Source: Asterochloris sp. CNOR1
Taxonomy: Eukaryota > Chlorophyta > Trebouxiophyceae > Trebouxiales > Trebouxiaceae
DNA length: 64,000 nucleotides
Assembly: GCA_963969365.1 (NCBI GenBank)
Contig: OZ017753.1
Coordinates: 124,001 to 188,000, forward strand
Reading direction: 5' to 3'
In this document: positions 11,301 to 23,400 of the stretch, one piece after another
Layout of the letters: every line of letters begins with the position of its first letter
Numbering within the stretch: the first letter of the stretch is position 1
Position numbers and translations under genes: made by a program
The notes under the pieces: model-generated
What the model saw: only the letters and a program-made list of their open reading frames with translations
Told to the model about the DNA's origin: nothing
Databases searched by the model: none

Positions 11301-12136
11301 TAGAACAGGTGACATCATTGTGTGCAGAAGCATCTGTGGGCAGCTCTTGGCCCATGCTAAGGCAGCAAGGCCACCTTTTGCAGCCCGACGTTTGGATGTG
11401 TTGGTGCCTGCAGATCTGCACCAGTCAATTGATGGGTGCCTCTTGCAAAGACTATGCAACCCTGGATACTGGCCTGCCAGTAAGTGGTATAGCTATAAAG
11501 GGAGGCATGCAGAGCTGCTTCTTTCAACATTAGTTGCCTACAGGCACATTGCACTTCCTGATGCAGCTCTGCTATGCTGCACCATCAGCACCTCAAGCCA
11601 GCATGGAGCATTGAGCAAATCCACCAATTGCAAGGGCCAAGGTCTTGGAGGCAAGCTCAGTGATTGACTCCAGAGCATGCGTCCAAGAAGTGCTTTTGAC
11701 ATCAAGGCACGGGTGGTACCTGGGGGTACCTGCCCCTCCTGAAAACCATTAAGCTTTCAATTTGCTGGAGGCAGCCCGGGCCTCAGTGATGCAGCGGCGC
11801 AAAAAGGCATCTGCTTTCACTTGAACAGATGTCTGGCACCGGTGCAGCTCAGCTGTAAACGCAGGGTTTTAGGCTGATCCCCTCGAGTCTTACCTTGTGG
11901 AGGCCTTCAGTTTTGCATTACACAGCACACAGCAATTTTGGCAGAGGGGAGACAATGAGGTAGAGGGAGCATTGACAAGCAGGGCAATGAACATAACATC
12001 ATCGTGATCATGAAAGCTACAGGCAAAACACATGTTCATGTCCTGTGGGGCAGCAGGCTACAATGTTGGAGAAGTTTGCACTGAACACTTACTTACCATT
12101 CAAAGCTGTGTTTTAGCAAGAAGGCTGAGCTTGCCC
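8347..12136. other. Long stretch without a recognisable gene
   Basis: About 3.8 kb, somewhat less GC-rich than the rest, with only short unassignable open frames. The better-looking ones are near 9683-9964 (minus), 10579-10818 (plus, containing CPPCGFDLAVMS) and 11218-11667 (plus). None shows a domain I recognise, and none has a supporting splice pattern. The tRNA-like relic near 10424-10490 is the only identifiable element. The stretch may contain a degraded mobile element or exons of an unknown gene; I cannot separate these possibilities from sequence alone. Confidence 0.4.
10417..10503 (+). other. tRNA-Gly(GCC)-like relic with both RNA polymerase III boxes
   Basis: The core matches tRNA-Gly(GCC). 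It has an A-box-like block (10424-10434), an anticodon stem (10442-10446 pairing with 10469-10473) around anticodon GCC (10449-10451), and a T-loop/B-box block (10478-10489). The anticodon loop is 22 nt instead of 7, consistent with a 15-nt intron after position 37. However, the bases after the T-loop do not pair with the 5' T-stem, and no 3' strand pairs with the upstream acceptor-stem position. It is therefore unlikely to be a working tRNA gene. It looks like a pseudogene or the tRNA-derived head of a SINE-like element. Confidence 0.6.
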
Positions 12137-12864
12137 TCACTTCTTCTTTCCTGCACGCTTGCCCTGCCCCTTTTTGGGCGGGCCCTTACCCCTCCGGCGT
12201 AGCTTGTCTAGCTTGGCTCGCCGCCTGCAGAGACCAGCCTCTCATTCACATTGCTGTGTGCAGATGCTGTGCCACATGCAGCTGCATAAGGGCCAGCTGC
12301 ATCAGTGCACATGTGCCTCCATATGCTGCAAGGTCAGGCGCAGGTGACGATGTGCTGCCATGGCTGCGACTTACAATTCTGCATCCAAGTCTACCATCAG
12401 GGGATCCTGGATAGGCTTCATGTAGTAGTTTGCTACCCTGTCGCCACACAGCCGCTGTCTGAGCACCTGCATGGCCGCCAGAGTAGGTTGACATCGTAGA
12501 GTTGGTTGCACTTAGCGCCACATCAAGCAAGCTGCCTCACCTTGCGGCCGCTGGAGAGGTTGTTGCCTATGTGCGTCCCAAAGATGCGCTGTCTGATGAC
12601 AGCCAGCTCTGTTTCAGGCACAAGGCTCGCAGCAGAATAGGGACCCTCACTGAGGGGCACAGAGTCCTGGCTATCAGCGCCGCCAGAACTCCAGTACCTC
12701 TGCTGGCCCCATGGCTGCTGCATCGCAGCCTGCTGCACTGATGCATTGGCAAGACAGCAGGTTGGATCGGCTGCTGTCAGTAGCCTTGTGTTGGAAGCGA
12801 CCTGCCTGGCCGTGAAGCGCAATGCCTGCATCATTAGTCGACTGTGTTCTGGGAAGTGGGCCAA
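12137..12864 (-). CDS. Mitochondrial small-subunit ribosomal protein mS33 (MRPS33 family)
   Basis: Three exons join in phase (12541-12864, 12375-12466, 12137-12224) to give 167 aa. The C-terminal half is diagnostic: RQRIFGTHIGNNLSSGRKVL, then YYMKPIQDPLM, ending in a very basic tail (RRRGKGPPKKGQGKRAGKKK). This is the usual pattern of mS33, a small mitoribosomal protein of about 100 residues. The extra ~90 N-terminal residues, with several Arg and few acidic residues at the start, are plausibly a mitochondrial targeting extension. A second in-frame ATG lies 30 bases downstream. The gene is divergent from the Ycf66 gene with 150 bp between start codons, so the two may share a promoter region. 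Confidence 0.88.
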
Positions 12865-13014
12865 CAGGCATTCGAGTCACCCCTGGTCCCTCTTGCCACC
12901 ATCAAGCTTCCTTCAGGAAAGCCAAATGCAGGTCTCCGGTCATGTGCAGGTGAGCCCCAGGCCTGGAGCAGGTGGCACCGCCTGTGTCTCTGAACGATTC
13001 ACATACTGCTCCTG
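12865..13014. promoter_or_regulatory. Short divergent intergenic region between mS33 and Ycf66 genes
   Basis: Only 150 bp separate the two chosen start codons, which point away from each other. A bidirectional promoter is inferred from spacing alone; I see no conserved motif. The interval could be longer if translation of the Ycf66 protein starts further downstream, for example at the family-conserved Met at 13192. Confidence 0.35.
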
Positions 13015-14563
13015 GTGCTCCTCATGCAGGCCCAGACCTGCTGCCTCCTGCTGTACACACGCCAGGCACACAGCCGCAGGCACCAGCAGCCACAGCTGAG
13101 GCCGCGGCAATCTGCGCTGCCCCAGCTGCAGGGATGCAGCAGGCACTGCAGGCGGCAGAGCCGCAGGCTGCGGGCCTCACACACACGGGCCATGGTCAAC
13201 TTGGATGTCAGCCCAGCATTTGTGCTGGGAGGCTTCCTCATAGCCGCTGGAGCGTGCTTGTATCAGATCCGCAGCAGCAAACCATACATCAGCAAGGATG
13301 TAGATGTTGTCATTGGCAGTGTGGCCATATTTTCTGGCGGCATCCTGGTTTTTCAGGTGAGAAGGCTGCCCTTCTGTCTGAACAGCCATGTTGAGCGACG
13401 AAGATTGATCTTCATGACCAGCCATGCCTGCTGGATGTTTAGACACAACCCTTTGAAAAGGAATGCTGCTGTTCTGCACTGCCTGCGGGATGCTAGCCAC
13501 ATGCACTGCCATCTTTGCGTGCACAGAATATGGGAATGTATGCTGTGCTGACAAGCCTCAGATGTGTGCGCTAGCATGGTGCATGCACTGCTGCTGGGCG
13601 CAGCCAGGCGTGCTTGCTGGAGGATAGGCATGCCCTGCTGCTAGGTGCTGCCAGCCTTGCTTGCTCTGAGCTGAATAGGCCTGCACTGCTGCCCATGTGG
13701 CAGATGACGGAATGGGCTTGCCTAGCTCCCTCCCTCTCCCAGCACTGCTGCTGGACGGCTGCCACACACTCCTCTTGTAAGCTGCCAGCCCTGCTGCTGC
13801 GAGCTGGACAGGTGCAAGCCTTCACAGCGCCTCCGCTTGTGGGTCACGGGCATGCAATGCTCCCCCCCTCTGCCAGCCCTGCTGCTTGCTGTCAGGCCCT
13901 TGCTCTCCACCTCTGGTAGCCCTGCTGCCTGAATGCACGAGCAGGCTTCCTTCAACTGCAGGGCTGGCGCTTGGACCCCATTCTTCTCTTTGGGCAGCTC
14001 CTGGTGGTGGGGGCTGCAGTCACCTTTGCTGTGGAGGCCATCAGGCTGCGCAGCATCGTGTATGGCAAGGTGAGGGCGACTGCTGGCTTTGAGCGCATCT
14101 CTTCAGTGGCCAGCAGCAGCTCTTGAGTGCCTCTGCTGGCATGTGCTGCAGGCGCCACAGGAGCCGCCTCAGATGTTTCCTCCGCCCGAGGGGCCCCCTA
14201 GGCAGCCTCAAGGCTACTCGCTGCCACCAGCAGAGCGGGGCCAGCCCCCGCCATGGCAGCAGCCCTCAGGCCGCTGGACGCCGGTGAGATTGTTGTCTGC
14301 AAAGACGGCCAGCACGCAGGCAAACTCCAGTGTGATGCCATTGCTCAGATGAACACCAGCTATTGCTTCTGCAGGAGCCCATTGAGCCAGAGGATGAGCT
14401 TGACGCACCTGCGCAGCCACAGCAGTATGATGATCGGTTTCAGCCATCAGACAGACAGTCAGAGGCATCCCGTCAGGACGAGCGGCTGCAGACTCGGGCC
14501 CCCAGGATTTCAAAGCGACGTTGGGGCACACAAGTCGACCTTGACAGCTTGGACTGGGACTGA
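13015..14563 (+). CDS. Ycf66-family protein, nuclear copy with plastid-transit-like extension
   Basis: Four exons join in phase: up to 13356, 13962-14069, 14152-14283 and 14375-14563 (256 aa from ATG 13015). Ycf66 proteins are small membrane proteins conserved in cyanobacteria and encoded in the plastid genome of several streptophytes; their function is unknown. The family start is visible at MVNLDVSPAFVLGG. Three hydrophobic segments follow: LGGFLIAAGACLYQI, VVIGSVAIFSGGILVFQ and FGQLLVVGAAVTFAVEA, with the conserved GWRLDPILLFGQ link spanning the first junction. Upstream are about 60 residues rich in Arg, Gln and Ser and almost without acidic residues, fitting a plastid transit peptide. The C-terminal 105 residues are Pro/Gln-rich, then acidic. 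The exact start is uncertain because an upstream 5' exon is possible. Confidence 0.9.
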
Positions 14564-14877
14564 TGCCTCCTCGTGCTTGCATTTGGTTTCTGTTTCATGT
14601 TACAGTCGCATTTTGTTATTGTATTGTTTTAGAGCACAGACTGGAACTGTTGGCAGCAATAAACTGTGGGTCCCCCACTTCCAAGCACATGCCACATGGT
14701 AAGCGTTGTGCTTGGCAGCCAGTACTCACTTAGGCTTGGCAGGCAGGCAGCCAGCCCACACACCGTAAGCATGGTTGCTTTCAGATTTTTGGGGCCTTGG
14801 GGTCAGGGCACAGAGCCACTGTCATGCCTGAGCCTGTGTCAATCCTGTGATAGGTGACCAGATACTCCCCCCCAACA
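14564..14877. other. 3' flank of Ycf66 gene and intergenic sequence
   Basis: About 310 bp following the Ycf66 stop. The first ~100 bases are T-rich, as expected of a 3' UTR. I see no RNA gene or repeat. The algal TGTAA polyadenylation signal is not present in the first 100 bases. Confidence 0.4.
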
Positions 14878-15282
14878 ATGGAGCAGAGCCTGATTTGTAT
14901 GCTGAACATGTTAGATGGCAAATGCCCTGTTGTTCAGCACTACACCACCTGTGCCAAGCGCTATACTGCTGAGCAGCTGACAGCTGTGCAAGCTGGTTTT
15001 CCAGTATCTGACTATCATCCTGCGCCTAGCATCGACCGAATGTTGGCATACAGGCAAGCCTCATGGCAGCTCTTCCAGGTCATGGCCAGGAGGGCATCAT
15101 CCCTTGAAATTCAACAAACGCAGCTCCACACTGTCAAGCAGCAGTGCATGGATAGTCGTCCTAAACATGGAATCAAGGTGCAGTTCCAGCACCTCAAGAG
15201 CTCGGCACCCTTTGAAAGGCCTCCAGTGCACTTCCTGATGGTTGTTGGGCCTGGGTGCCCAAAGAATGGGCTGCACAACTGA
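14878..15282 (+). CDS. Hypothetical protein, single uninterrupted ORF
   Basis: An uninterrupted ORF of 134 aa starting MEQSLICMLNMLDGKCPVVQ, preceded in frame by a further ATG at 14854. It has no recognisable domain, signal peptide or membrane segment. Composition is mixed with several Cys and Gln residues and a helix-like middle (ASSLEIQQTQLHTVKQQC). In a region where nearly every gene is intron-rich, an intronless ORF this size may be a chance frame, an exon of a larger gene or a transposon remnant. It sits between the Ycf66 and L22 genes on the same strand. Confidence 0.3.
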   Translation: MEQSLICMLNMLDGKCPVVQHYTTCAKRYTAEQLTAVQAGFPVSDYHPAPSIDRMLAYRQASWQLFQVMARRASSLEIQQTQLHTVKQQCMDSRPKHGIKVQFQHLKSSAPFERPPVHFLMVVGPGCPKNGLHN

Positions 15283-15490
15283 GTTTCCACACAGCCAGAG
15301 GTTTTTATGCAATTGCCGGTCAACACTGCTTTATATTGTTTGCAGGCAGGGTGCCCTGCTGGCATGTTGTCTGAGTAATCCTGAACGCCTGCTTGAAGTC
15401 TGCAGTTGACTTGTCTGTCAGGTGGGCTCTCAGAAGCTGTCTAGGTTGTCCAGGCAAGCCACTTTTCCAGAGCCACAGACAGAGAGCGCC

Positions 15491-17083
15491 ATGCAGGGCC
15501 TGGTGCGGTGCCCCCAGGCACGGATCCACACCTGCAGGGCGTCTGCTGTGCCCGGCCACACAGCGCGGCCAAGCCTCCCTGCTGGCTTAGGAGCCTGTCA
15601 ACCGAGGCGTGTGGTGAGTGTTGCGGTACTGGAGTTGCCACATGCTCATGTTCACGACCCCCTCAGTTTTTTGGCATGGTTTCTGCAGGCCACGCTTGAC
15701 CTTAGGCGCCAACAGCGGCGTTGCGCTCCTGCTGCAAGGAGTGCCATTGTCTGCAAGGCAGCGGCAGCACAGGTGGCGGAGGAGAGCCCTGAGGCTGTAG
15801 CACACCAGAAATTTATCAGGGGCTCCCCCAGCAAGGTCAGCCCTCTGCGCAGTGCGCAGGACCATGACCTGCTGCATCAAGAGGCACCAGGGGTGGGCAT
15901 GCCCATCTCTCACCCATCTCTCAGCCGGGCTGCTGCCCTTGCCGCACACCCGCCCTGCTGCTAGGCCAGCAGTAGTGCTGTGCTGCGGGGTGGCCCCACT
16001 CATTGCTGTGAGCAGGTATAGCCTCATCTGCGCACTTGACGCTGGCAAAAGCTATGGCAGAGTGCAGAGCTGCCACATCTGCTGGGTGACTTGTTGCCTC
16101 CTGAAGGTGCGCGCCAGCTGCTCCTTGAGCTAAGTCCTGACAATCTCTGGCAGCGGGGAAACAGCACCTCCGCAAAGGGGCTTTGACCCGCTATACACAA
16201 GGACCTTAGAGACCCCCTGCTGTGCGCCCTGTAGGTCCGAAGAGTCCTCGGGCTCATTCGTGGGGAGACATATGAGAAGGCCATCATGGTCCTGACTTAC
16301 ACACCATATCGGTCATGCGAGCCCATCCTGAAGTGCCTTCTCTCGGTGAGCAGAGCCACTAGCATGCTGGGCCGCTCCTCCACTTGGCTGGCCTTAGCAT
16401 GTGTAGAGGCTGTGGGCCTGATTGCTCTGCTGTGGCATGCTGGCCTCAATTTGCATGAGGTTATGACTCATGACAACCACGTCTGCATAGCTGGCCTCAC
16501 CTTGCATGAAACTGAGTCTTGCAGATCTCAGCTGTGGCTTGCTGGCCTCAGTCTGGAGACTACAGCTTTTGACACCCTGGTTCACTGGCCTCAGCATGCA
16601 CAAATGCTGTGATATTGCAGAGGTCTTCTGCAGGCTGCTGCTGCTCTGCAATCTCCCTACTGCTCACTGCCGGTGAGTGCATCAGGCGGCAGTGTGAAAC
16701 CCTCCCGGCGCTGTGCAGGCTGGAGCAAACGCAAGTCACAACCTGAACCTTCGGAAGCAGCGGCTGTTCATCTCAGAATGCTACTGCAATGAGGCGCCAT
16801 CCCTCAAGCGCTTCTCACCCAGGGCCAAGGGCAGGTGGGCCTGCAGTGCACATGCCATATCACAGAGTGCTTGCCAGCATCCCCTCGAGGCAGTGTATTC
16901 TCCGCTGCACCTCTCCCAAGGCAAAGAACAGGTGGCTTGTACCATGTGAAGCGCACTACCTGTGCCAGGCAGTAGGGCCTCAAGAGCTGCCACCTGTTGT
17001 CCTGCAGGGCTGACCGCATCCTCAAGCGGCGCTCCCACATCACCATCAAAGTGGCAGAGGCTGCTGAAGAAGTGGAGCGGTGA
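15491..17083 (+). CDS. Plastid ribosomal protein L22 (nucleus-encoded)
   Basis: Five exons join in phase (15491-15613, 15689-15835, 16235-16345, 16719-16834, 17008-17083) to give 190 aa. The mature part from about residue 75 is a clear uL22: HQKFIRGSPSKVRRVLGLIR, YEKAIMVLTYTPYRSCEPIL, then GANASHNLNLRKQRLFISEC and a C-terminal RRSHITIKV strand. uL22 lines the peptide exit tunnel of the large subunit. The first 70 residues (MQGLVRCPQARIHTCRASAV onward) are rich in Arg, Ala and Ser with almost no acidic residues, as expected of a plastid transit peptide. The plastid-type spacing and sequence, rather than cytosolic L17, support a chloroplast product. Intron 3 contains short degenerate tandem repeats near 16380-16610. 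Confidence 0.93.
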
Positions 17084-17354
17084 TCAAGCGCTGCGCATGC
17101 CGCTGCATGCTGAGCGATGTCTGTGCTTAACATTCAAAGCCATCTTGAAACAAACCCACTTCCTCCTTGGTGTTGTTGGCTCAAGAGTTTTCACTTTGGT
17201 CAAAGCTGTAGGTCTAGAAGCCCTGAAGCAGCCAAGTGGGCTTCCTCACATTGTTCGGCCTTCAGGCCTGCGATCAGGTGATAAGGCACACTGCACAGGG
17301 CCGATCGCACGCACTTGGTCGAGGCACAGATCGGGGATCTCCACCGGTGGTGTC

Positions 17355-20246
17355 ATGCCGCTGTCCAAGTTGTATGTTGGTGAGCAGTGATGCCTCCAGT
17401 CCCATCTAAGAAGTTGACAGGATCATTGCAGGCGTGGGCAAGCATCACTTCCTTGATCCTGCCCCTGCAGGCGGCCTACCCCTGGGAGTCTCTGAGGACG
17501 ACCTTCACGCAGCCTTTGGGAAGTTTGGCAAGCTGGCAAATGTCTGGGTGGCGCGCAAGCCCCCTGGCTTTGGTGAGGCATGTCGATTCGCGCTGGCGCC
17601 CCCATGCATGTGCCGGTCTGGGAGGGGTGGCCTGCCTGGCGCTGGCATGCACAGGGGCCAGCCCCCTGCCTTGGTCAGCTTCCACCCCAGATGCCCTGCG
17701 GTCGCCGCGCTGGCTGGGCTGACTCTCGTGTGCGCTCTGCGCTGCATCACCAGCTGCCGGCCAGCCTGCACCCCTGGCCGCATCGCCTCGCCCTGGCTGG
17801 AAAGCACCACCTGCACGCGGGCATGGACCAAATCACGCATCACGCACAGCCACCACCACTGTTGCCAGCCACCTCCGCTGCTCCAGCCCAAGCATCTGTG
17901 GCACCAGCTCTGAACTCGCCCACCTGAGGCCACGCACCACACCTCCACCACCCCAACTCATCCTGCCACACCACAGCTTCAGCACCTGATCCCACACCAT
18001 CAGCAGGCCAGTTGCTCAAACCATCAGACACAGGTCTTGCCCTGCCACAGGGCCTCAGCCCCAGTGCTGTGCACTGTCCACAGGGCCCCTTTCTAGTGTG
18101 CACAAGGTTCTGTTTTCGCTGCTCATAGCTGCCACACACAGCTTGCTAACTCCCTTCCTTGTCTGCTCTGCAGCCTTCGTGGAATACAACGTGAGTCATG
18201 TGGTAGCTCATCCTTTTCAATCTGGCTTCTTGCGTTGCAATCTGGCAATTGTATGCTCGCTTACATAACTGCGTCGGAGCATGCCTGCCTGATGATTGTG
18301 GATCCCGTCTGCAGGACTCCAGAGACGCAGATGAGGCTGTCAGGGGGTTGGACGGGTTCAATAACTGGGTGAGCTCTCTGAGCAACTCTGCCCGCATATG
18401 TTGTGCAGTGGGATGATCTGCTCTGTTCTGCTCTGTTGCCTCTGGCTGATCGCACTGCCGCTTGCTGGGGAGACTGCTGTACTGTGCTCATCAGGTGTGG
18501 CAGTGAGAGCTGTCGTGTCAGCAGTGGGTCAAACATGCAAGCCTTGAAGTACTGTGCTGCTGCACTATCTGGCAGAGTGGCTTTTGGGCACAACTTATAT
18601 CCACAGCCCAGGTCATGCCCAGTATACTAGCTGCGTGAAGGATTCCTGGCAGGAGCATTCAACCTCTGAACTTTTCTTTCCAAGCCAGCCACCAGCATCA
18701 GTGAGGCTGTTCTCTATGCTGTTGTCTTTGCCAAACCCCCATCCATTTGTCAGCATCGCAACGCTCTGGCTCCTCGCTCAGTGTCCCTCTTGTCCTCAGC
18801 TCTGCTGCCTCAATGAAAGACAGCGTACTCCTGGTGACAGGTGCATGCACCTTCACCTTCTGTTTGCTGCGGCCAAGGGCCCCTCGGCTGCTGTATCCTT
18901 TTCCTGCCTGTTGCTCCAAGTCACCCCTCATCGCAACTTGCCTCCGCCTACCTCTGCCTGCAGCGCGTGGAGCACTCGAGGTCGGCTGGCCCCCGGGCGC
19001 CCCCTCGTGCAGCTCTGGGCGGCGGTGGGGGCAGCGGTGGCAGCTATGGTGGGGGCTATCCCGACCGGGCCCCCCGAAGGAGGTGAGCGTCAGCCAGTAC
19101 TCCCAGCGTGTATAGTAGTGATGTATAGTATTGAGTAAGCATAAAGCAGCTGGCAGCTTGCCTGTCTGGGAGTCCTGGAGAGTGAGGTGGCATGGGTCTT
19201 CATGTGCCCAGCGGCTGCCGCGAAGCAGTGGGACCCGGACTGGCTCCCACAGTAGTGCCTCCTCTGAGGCGCTTCTGTGTGATGGTCGTGTCCCTCCCCT
19301 CCCTTCTCCCCTGCCTCCCTTTCTTGAGCAAGCCACCCGGCTCACCTGACCATGCCTTGCTGTCCTGTGCTGCAGTCCTCCCAGGCGGCACCGGAGCCCC
19401 AGCTATGACAGGTGAGCTGAGCTAGAAGCTCCAACTCTGCGATACTGCAGCACCAGCTTCAGGACACCAAGGGTTGCTCATCCACACTTTTCAAGCCATA
19501 CCCAGGCGTTGTGGGGATTTTGCAGCAGTCCCAGCTGCCCAGCTCTATGCAGGCCCGCACTGCTGCTGCAAACTTCGGATCCTCAGAGCTTGGCAGCCAC
19601 CTGTGCTGCTGTGCACCTCAGGCTGCCGTTCCAGAACCTAAGCACTCATGCCTGACATCTGCCTCCTTCCCGCTGCTGCCAGGTACGAGCGGCGTCGGCG
19701 CTCCCCCAGCTATGACCGTCATGAGCGCCGGCGGCGCAGCTTGAGCAGGGGAGGCCGCAGTGCTAGCCCGCGGCGCAGCAAGCGCAGCTTGTCTCCAGTC
19801 AGGTGAGCGGTTGAGGGGCAGACACTTGTCAGCATCTGCATCAAGGCGCAAAGCGCAGCAATGGCGGCTCCAGCCAGCTGCCACTTCAACACCTTCCTAT
19901 ATTATGTGTGGCTTGCGCGGGCAGCATGTGGGGGACAGCAGTGCCTGTGGCGCCCTTACACAGCGCCTGCAGGGTCGCTGCTTGGTGATCAATAGTGACC
20001 ACTGCTGCGCAGCTGCTTGCACCCCATGTTGCAGCGGCTGTGAGCAGTGTTACTTAGTCTGTTGCATTTGTGCAGCAGCTGCAGCAGTGCATGTGCAGCC
20101 TCACCTGACCTGTCTGTTAACCTGCTTGCAGGGCTCGTCGCGACAGGTCCTCCAGGCGGTCAGAAACACCCCCAAGGCGCTCCCCCTCCCCAGCAGACAA
20201 CAGGTTTTCTCCTGAGAAGTCCAGAGATCGCTCGATTGATCCCTGA
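17355..20246 (+). CDS. SR-type splicing factor (one RRM plus RS tail)
   Basis: Eight exons join in phase (17355-17379, 17471-17572, 18174-18190, 18315-18368, 18964-19082, 19376-19411, 19683-19802, 20132-20246) to give 195 aa. The single RRM starts almost at the Met (MPLSKLYVGGLPLGVSEDDL). It includes the linker-strand block NVWVARKPPGFAFVEYND, in which RNP1 spans three exons, and ends DGFNNWRVEHSRS. A Gly-rich segment (LGGGGGSGGSYGGGY) is followed by an RS domain with repeated RS, RR and SP dipeptides. This is the SRSF3/SRSF7-like plan without a visible zinc knuckle. Such proteins bind exonic enhancers and promote splice-site choice. Exon 3 is only 17 nt, and intron 2 (601 bp) is the longest in the gene. 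Confidence 0.93.
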
Positions 20247-20415
20247 GAGATGATCATGTTGCTGTCGCCCGCCACAATAACCCCCAGTGTTTGATTGTGA
20301 ACGCTCAAGACATGCCTGTACTCAACACATTTCATCAGCCAAATTCTGTTGAGGAAGCACTTATGTTACTCCCAACATGTCAGGTTACAAGCCCGAGACG
20401 CAGCTGAGACCATTC

Positions 20416-23400
20416 TCAGTCGGCTTCTCCTTCATCGTCTTCATCAGGGGCACCTTCTTCCTCTCCACTGTCCTCGTTATCCATTACTGCAGCCACAGAG
20501 CACACTGGCTTGAACAGATAGTGCAAAGCCACATCCCAGAAAAAGTGGTCATACCCTAATGAGGGGTGCTGCTGCTATGTAGGGAGTGGCACAGCAGCAG
20601 CAGGCCACAGTATTGCATGCTGGCTGGGGTGGCATAAGGGAGGAGCACCAAGACTTTGGGCAGGATACCAATCTGACAGGAAGCTGCCAGGGTTCAGGCC
20701 CTCTGTGTTGAGCAATTTGAGGCATTAGCAATAGACTGCCTGTGCAGCAATGCAGGTGCGACAGGCTGCAATGCTTACTCAGCTCCTGGTAGCTGCCAGT
20801 GTACAGGCCCTCTAGAGGATCTGCGGTCTGTTGCAGGTCGTCGCCCTCACTGCCATCCAGCACGATGGCATCCTCCCCGATTATTTCGCGGGACTCCCCC
20901 TCAGCGACCTCCCCCTCAGAGACCTCCCCCTCATCATCACTCAGTGACCCATCATAAGCGTCCTGCAGCAAAGCACACAGAGTAAGTGACCAGTCCTGCA
21001 TGGGGCTGAAGTCTTCACCACATCATTGTTATGACCATTGTTTATCAAATTGCCCTGGCAGCTGGTAGGGCTGCAGTGGGCGACTCAGCCCCTCTGGAGC
21101 ACACCTGCACTTGCCTCCTGGGCTGGTAAGAGCATGTATCAGGGTCCAGATTCTCCAGCCCATGCTGCAGTGGGCAAGCCTGTGGTGCTGTTGCACGCCA
21201 AAGCATCACTTCGGCCCCCAAGCCCCTCAATCGGCAACTGGGTCAAACACTGCCCAGCTCACGCTGCTGCTGCTGCACCAAGGCAGGCTTGACCATCATC
21301 CAACACCAATGCCATGGTTGCTGTGGCCTGTGTGTCCACAAGCTGCCAGAGCGGCACGCAGGCATGCAGCGGTGCGCAGCACGCTGCTGCAGGACTGCAC
21401 CTGCACATGCTGACCAGCCACCCAGCACCCAGCACCACCAAAAGCACAAGCAGCCGTGCAGAGCGCTGCTGGCTCGGCGGCTGGCAACACCCCCTTCTGG
21501 CTGAAGGCAGAGGCTGTGAGCAAAGAGAAGCCAGCAAACTACCAGACCCCTTAACTGGAGGTAGGGAGAGCGGTCGCTGTGCACCCATATCATCTTGCCC
21601 ACAACTGATCATCAGCTCAAGTGGACGAATGGTCTCAAAAACCCAGGTTTCTGGGAGACCCACGGCGGGTGTGGGAGCAGGCAGCAAGCAGATGACATCA
21701 TTTGGAACACCAGTGGGCCCAGTGCACAGAAGCCCTACAGAGTGCCAGAGAACAACACAATGCGGTCCCACAACTTGCATCAAATCAACAGCACGGCAGG
21801 GCAGCAAGGTACTGTCCACAGCCAGTGGGCCAACGCCTCACCATGCTGCCGTTATAGATGCTGATGCAATCTGGCCAGATTGAGTCCCGGATGACTTGGC
21901 TGACTACATCAACCGCGTTGAGGTACACAGTATCCCAGAACCAGCTGAACAGGGAGTGGCCGCCATGGGACTGGTGGTAGTCAGAGGCCTTCTTCTGGTG
22001 CAGTTCCTGCAGGTACAGGCAGTGCGAGCCCTTTCAAAAGGTCGAGGCAGGGGGCTGGCACCCGTCAAGGTGCAGCAGCCAGGGCAGTGTCATCCTGTTA
22101 TGCAAGGACTCTTCGTGCAGTGTTGAATTGCAGCCACGGGGAATTGTTGCCATCGAGGCAGCGCTCAGCACGTGACATCATAGATCAACACTCACCCCCT
22201 CCTCGGTCCACTCAGGGGGCGTCGCCTCTGCAGACGACACTCCGTCTTCAGAGTAGTGCAGCTGCTTGACCAGCTGCGTGTTGGTAAAGTATGGGTTGTT
22301 CCTGCAGACGCATAAGCAGTCTCTGAAGCCTGCTGGCCGTGGGTCATGCGATGGGTGCACAAGCTGTGAACTGGTGAAGCATTGTTTCTTCCCGCAGACG
22401 CAAGTATCAGAACAGCTGCCAGCTGTGGGCCTGACGCTGCGGCACGATTGCAGACTGGTAAAGAATGCCCCCTCCCCGCCCCGCCCCGCTCCCCCGCAGA
22501 CGCACAAGCAGGGCTCCAATGTTTGAACAGCGGCCATATGTGGGCCAAGTGCTGGTGCACAAGCGCTGCGGCGTGGGGATCCGCTGCCCTGTTGCAGGCC
22601 AGAGGTTGCAGGCAACATGCCTGCCTGGCACGCCACTGAGGCTCGCAGCTTAATCTCTGCATTGCTTTCGATGTCAGGCACTGATGGCTTAGACCTGAAG
22701 CTGGGCTGGCTTGCTGACGCAATCAGTGGCTGCCTGCTGGCTCCCCACCTGAACTGCATGGTGATCTTGAACCCTGTCTTGACATCGTCATTCTCCTCTA
22801 CCACTATCTGCAGGGAAGCAGCAAGGAGATGTCTTACAGTGGAGTCTGGCTTTGCTCGGCGAAACTGCAGAAAGATGCATCAGGGTCTGCGCTCTTCCAC
22901 CATGCCACTGCCTGAGTGCCCACAGCCACCGCACACAGAGGAACTGCAGGCAAAGATCTACATTTATGACTGGAGCCTGCTGCTGCCAGGAGCACAAGGG
23001 CAGCAGCCGCAGGTCTGAGGGAACGCAGATGCGGGTCTGCATGTAGACTGGGGCCTGGAGTGGCTGGTGGAAGCGCAAGTGCAGGAGCCAGTTGGCAGGA
23101 GCGCCAGTCCTGCAGGAGGCTGCTGTGTCCAACACCAACGGGAAATCCGACGTGAACATTCCAGGGATGCAATACTCAGGTGCTGGGAGGAAAGTCAAGC
23201 AGCCAGCTGTCGGGACACCCTGGCAGTCAGGGGTGGCTGCTGCTTGGCTGCTCAGACAGCACAAACCGTGCTGCAGGCATGACAGCTGACAGGAGGACCT
23301 GAGGTATCACGTCCAGACCGCAGGTGGTCAGCTCGGCGCCAGCAGCTAGCCCTATGCCCAGCTGTCAAGATCAAAAGCGCTGCTGATACCAGGCAGCAAT

